Source of the DNA: Oerskovia enterophila | GTDB taxonomy: Bacteria; Actinomycetota; Actinomycetes; Actinomycetales; Cellulomonadaceae | Assembly (NCBI RefSeq): GCF_001692445.1 | Contig: NZ_MAQA01000012.1 | Span: 1 to 64,000 of the forward strand | Length of the DNA stretch: 64,000 nucleotides | Direction of reading: 5' to 3' | Shown: positions 61,496-64,000 of the stretch, in pieces | How positions within the stretch are numbered: position 1 is the stretch's first letter | How the letters are laid out: each line of letters starts with the position of its first letter | Made by a program: the position numbers and the translations under genes | Notes under the pieces: generated by a model | Databases searched by the model: none | The model's input: the letters and a program-made list of their open reading frames with translations, nothing else | Told to the model about the DNA's origin: nothing

Positions 61496-64000
61496 TCAGC
61501 CGATCGTCGTCGTGAACCCCGCGGTCGTGCCGGCGAGCTCGACGGAGTCGGTCGGGGTGAGCGTCGCGGTGACCTGGACGGTCGCGCCGCTCACGCCGAA
61601 GGGCAGCGACTGGGGCAGCGTGACCGTCGTCGTGACCCCCTTCGCGACGGGGACGCTCGTGGTCGTCACGAACATCCCTGAGACGACCGTGACCTCGACG
61701 GTCCCGGCCACGGACGCGTTGGCGGTCACGCGCGGCTTGGCGCCCGTGCGCAGCGAGGACGCGGCGAGCTTGAGCGTCGTCGGGGCCTTGGCCACGGTCA
61801 CGGTGCTCACGGCCGAGGTCGTCGAGGACTTCCCGGCCGTGGCGACCACGCGGTAGCGGTGCTGGTCGGTCGTGGCCGAGACCTTCTTGAGCAGGAGGTT
61901 CTTCGACGTCGCACCGGCGATGTCGGTCCACGCGTCGGTGCCCGCGGCGGCGGTCTGCCACTGGTAGGCGACGCGGGGAGCGGGCGTGGCCGTCGAGGTC
62001 GAGACGGCGGTCGAGGAGATCGTCACGTTCTTGCCCGACTCGACCGTGACGGCGGCGGCGGGCTGCGTCGTGAACGTCACCTCGCTCGGGACGGCGACAC
62101 CGGCCTCGGTGACCCACTTGGTACCGTCGTCGCGCTTGGTGACCGTGAACTCGTCGTAGACCGCGCCCACGGGCAGGTCGGTGCTCGCGCCCGCGACCTT
62201 CTCGGCGATGTAGGACTTGTAGGTCAGGGTGTCCGCCGTGACGTCGACGACCTGGTAGGTCGTGATCTTCTCGCCGCGCAGCACCTGGGTCGCGCCGTTG
62301 TTGGTCCAGACGTTCTTGTCGGGGGCCGCGAGGTCGTAGTGCTTGGCTCCCGAGTTGGACACGATGTAGACGGGGCCGTCGGTCACGCCCTCGGTGTCGG
62401 TGCGGTCCTCGTCGTTGTAGCCGCGCGCGTAGGTGTGGTCGTGACCCATCATGACGAGGTCGATGTCGTGCTCCTGGAACACGGGGACCCAGTACTTGCG
62501 CAGCACGGGCTCGTCACGGCCCGACGACGTCGAGTAGACGGGCTGGTGGAAGGTCACGACGTTCCACTTCGACGGGCTCTCGGTGAGCACGGTGTCGAGC
62601 CACGCGGCCTGGAACTGGGTCCAGAGCTCGGCGACCTTGGCCTGCGGGCAGTCGGTGCCGGTGCACGCGGGCAGCGCGTCGGGCGTGAGGAACGCGGTGT
62701 CGCGGGTCGCGTTGATCGTGATGAAGCGCATGCCCTGGTAGTCGGTGAAGTACACGGTCTCGGCCGCGAACTCGCTCCAGTGCGCGAAGTAGGCGGCGTA
62801 CTGGCGGGCCACGGGGGTGTCGCCCACGGCGAGCTGTGCGAGCTCGCCGACGGTCTCGGTCGTGGGGTTGTTGAGCGGGTACTCGAAGTTCGCCTTCCAG
62901 GCTGCGAGCTTCTTGTCGCCCGAGTACTCGTGGTTGCCGGGGGCGGCCATGACGTTGCTGGTCGCCGCGGCGTTCTCCATGCCCTTGAACCAGTTGACCC
63001 ACTGGGTCTCGTTGCTCGCCGAGTCGATCAGGTCGCCCGCGTGGACCGAGCCGATCGCGTCGGGGGCCGTGGCCTGCGCCTGGGCGACGACCTTGGGCCA
63101 GGTGCTGTCGAGGCCGATCTGCGCGTCGCCGTAGTAGATGAAGGAGAAGTCCGTCTCGGCCGGGTCGGCCGTCCCGAAGGTCTTCCACCCGGTCCATGCG
63201 CCGGGCACGCCGACGCGGTAGGAGTACTCGGTCGCGGGCTTGAGGCCGGGCACGGTCACCGAGAAGTGCTGCTTGGCGTTGCCGTTGACGGCGCCAGCGG
63301 CGTAGGCGCGCAGCGTGCGGGTCGCGCCGCCGGAGGCAGGCCGGATCTCGACCTGTCCCGTGGTGTCGGCCTCGCTGCCCGCGAGCCACGAGATCGACTG
63401 CGAGGTCTCGGGCGTCTCGGTCGGGGTGAGGATGACGCGGGTCGGCGGGGCGACCACGACCGGGGCGTCCTCGGCGACCGGCGTGAGCGAGGTCAGGTCG
63501 AAGTAGACGTCCGAGCTCGACGCGCGGTCCTGGTAGAGCGCGACCGCGATCGTGTTGGTCCCGTCGAGCAGGGCCTCAGGGTCGAGGTCGAACGAGGCCG
63601 CGACCGGGTCGGAGGCGCCCGAGCCCGCGTACTGCAGGTTCGTCGTCGTGCTCGTGACGCGCTCGTCGTGGAAGCCGGCGACCTTGGCGCCGTTGACGTA
63701 GACGACCAGCCCGTCGTCGTAGACGACGTTGCCGACGACCTTCTCGAGCTCGGCCGCCGTGTCGGCGTCGAACTCGAACGTCGAGCGGAAGAAGAACGTG
63801 GGGACGTCGGTCGTGGTCCCCTCGATGTACTGGGTCAGGAGGGTCGTGGGGGTGTGCGGCCCGACGGCCGCGAGCTTGCCGCCCTTGGCCCCGAACGACC
63901 CCTTGGCCGACTTCCACGCCGAGGCGTCGTAGGCGGGCTGGGTCCACGACAGCAGGTTCTCGGGCGTGCCCGGGTCCGTGTTGTCGTCGAGGTACTTCCA
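61496..64000 (-). CDS. purple acid phosphatase, secreted multidomain, 5' end outside the window
   Basis: A partial coding region of at least 835 residues running off the window edge; the start and signal peptide are not visible. Order from the edge: a beta-sandwich domain (WKYLDDNTDPGTPENLLSW..., NVVYDDGLVVYVNG, VALYQDRASSSDVYFDL), a Fn3-like purple acid phosphatase N-terminal domain (TPTETPETSQSISWLAGSEADTTGQVEI), the metallophosphatase domain with GDAQIG, GDLIDS, GNHE, HQPVY and GHDHTYARG, then Ig-like domains with Thr/Ser-rich repeats and no anchor. It hydrolyses phosphate esters outside the cell. Confidence 0.93.
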   Translation of the reverse strand, partial: WKYLDDNTDPGTPENLLSWTQPAYDASAWKSAKGSFGAKGGKLAAVGPHTPTTLLTQYIEGTTTDVPTFFFRSTFEFDADTAAELEKVVGNVVYDDGLVVYVNGAKVAGFHDERVTSTTTNLQYAGSGASDPVAASFDLDPEALLDGTNTIAVALYQDRASSSDVYFDLTSLTPVAEDAPVVVAPPTRVILTPTETPETSQSISWLAGSEADTTGQVEIRPASGGATRTLRAYAAGAVNGNAKQHFSVTVPGLKPATEYSYRVGVPGAWTGWKTFGTADPAETDFSFIYYGDAQIGLDSTWPKVVAQAQATAPDAIGSVHAGDLIDSASNETQWVNWFKGMENAAATSNVMAAPGNHEYSGDKKLAAWKANFEYPLNNPTTETVGELAQLAVGDTPVARQYAAYFAHWSEFAAETVYFTDYQGMRFITINATRDTAFLTPDALPACTGTDCPQAKVAELWTQFQAAWLDTVLTESPSKWNVVTFHQPVYSTSSGRDEPVLRKYWVPVFQEHDIDLVMMGHDHTYARGYNDEDRTDTEGVTDGPVYIVSNSGAKHYDLAAPDKNVWTNNGATQVLRGEKITTYQVVDVTADTLTYKSYIAEKVAGASTDLPVGAVYDEFTVTKRDDGTKWVTEAGVAVPSEVTFTTQPAAAVTVESGKNVTISSTAVSTSTATPAPRVAYQWQTAAAGTDAWTDIAGATSKNLLLKKVSATTDQHRYRVVATAGKSSTTSAVSTVTVAKAPTTLKLAASSLRTGAKPRVTANASVAGTVEVTVVSGMFVTTTSVPVAKGVTTTVTLPQSLPFGVSGATVQVTATLTPTDSVELAGTTAGFTTTIG

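Overview
The window is about 64 kb of very GC-rich DNA with dense, often start-stop-overlapping genes, frequent GTG starts and strong GAGG/GGAGG ribosome sites. The gene content is actinobacterial: a UPF0182 protein, DUF1918 and DUF1876 domains, a DUF3516 helicase, Kdp genes with an extra small ORF, and initiator tRNAs with a C1-U72 mismatch and no encoded CCA. Two large GH92 mannosidases, a GH114 lipoprotein and a secreted purple acid phosphatase suggest a polysaccharide-degrading member of Micrococcales (Cellulomonas/Oerskovia/Cellulosimicrobium-like). That placement is inference. It looks like ordinary chromosome: I saw no transposase, integrase, phage gene, CRISPR array or defence island.

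Layout. 0.1-4.5 kb: UPF0182 membrane protein and an aldose epimerase. 4.5-5.2 kb: two initiator tRNA genes exactly 500 bp apart in a duplicated block with identical terminators. 5.2-6.5 kb: divergent NADP-oxidoreductase/MarR pair with palindromic operators. 6.6-9.2 kb: polar amino-acid ABC transporter operon. 9.3-11.2 kb: DUF1918-DUF1876 fusion, DUF1761 protein, acylphosphatase and DsbA-like thioredoxin. 11.2-14.5 kb: DHA2 drug exporter and NhaA antiporter. 14.6-18.7 kb: a deaminase and molybdenum-cofactor genes moeA, moaE and moaA. 18.8-21.4 kb: HxlR regulator with a divergent quinone-reductase-like gene, then a ring-cleavage-type VOC dioxygenase. 21.5-22.5 kb: membrane protein and universal stress protein. 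22.7-25.5 kb: IclR regulator divergent from KDPG aldolase and KDG kinase. 26.1-35.3 kb: a complete kdp cluster (small ORF, kdpF, A, B, C, D, E) behind a candidate KdpE site. 35.3-40.4 kb: zinc-ribbon protein, SDR, two-domain laccase, SBF transporter and a DoxX/HxlR pair. 40.4-44.2 kb: sufE and a rhodanese split by a DUF1254/1214 gene, then a YbaK deacylase. 44.2-50.8 kb: MFS/GntR pair, VIT1-like transporter, Acg-type nitroreductase and DUF3516 helicase. 51-64 kb: secreted and transport genes, namely two GH92 enzymes sharing a nearly identical C-terminal module, a YdeI protein, an AGCS symporter, a GH114 lipoprotein and a purple acid phosphatase that runs off the window.

Themes. Several loci are regulator/target pairs with readable palindromic operators (MarR, two HxlR, IclR, GntR). 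The MarR operator also recurs in front of the distant VOC dioxygenase, suggesting a small electrophile or quinone-type regulon. Intergenic spaces are rich in long, often perfect palindromes. Some fall into families whose arms differ between copies yet stay complementary, and one lies in frame inside an unusual N-terminal extension of KdpB. I found no clear wholly new multi-gene system. The strongest undescribed leads are the palindrome families, the shared MarR-type operator, and the GH92 C-terminal module with foreign-looking codon use.
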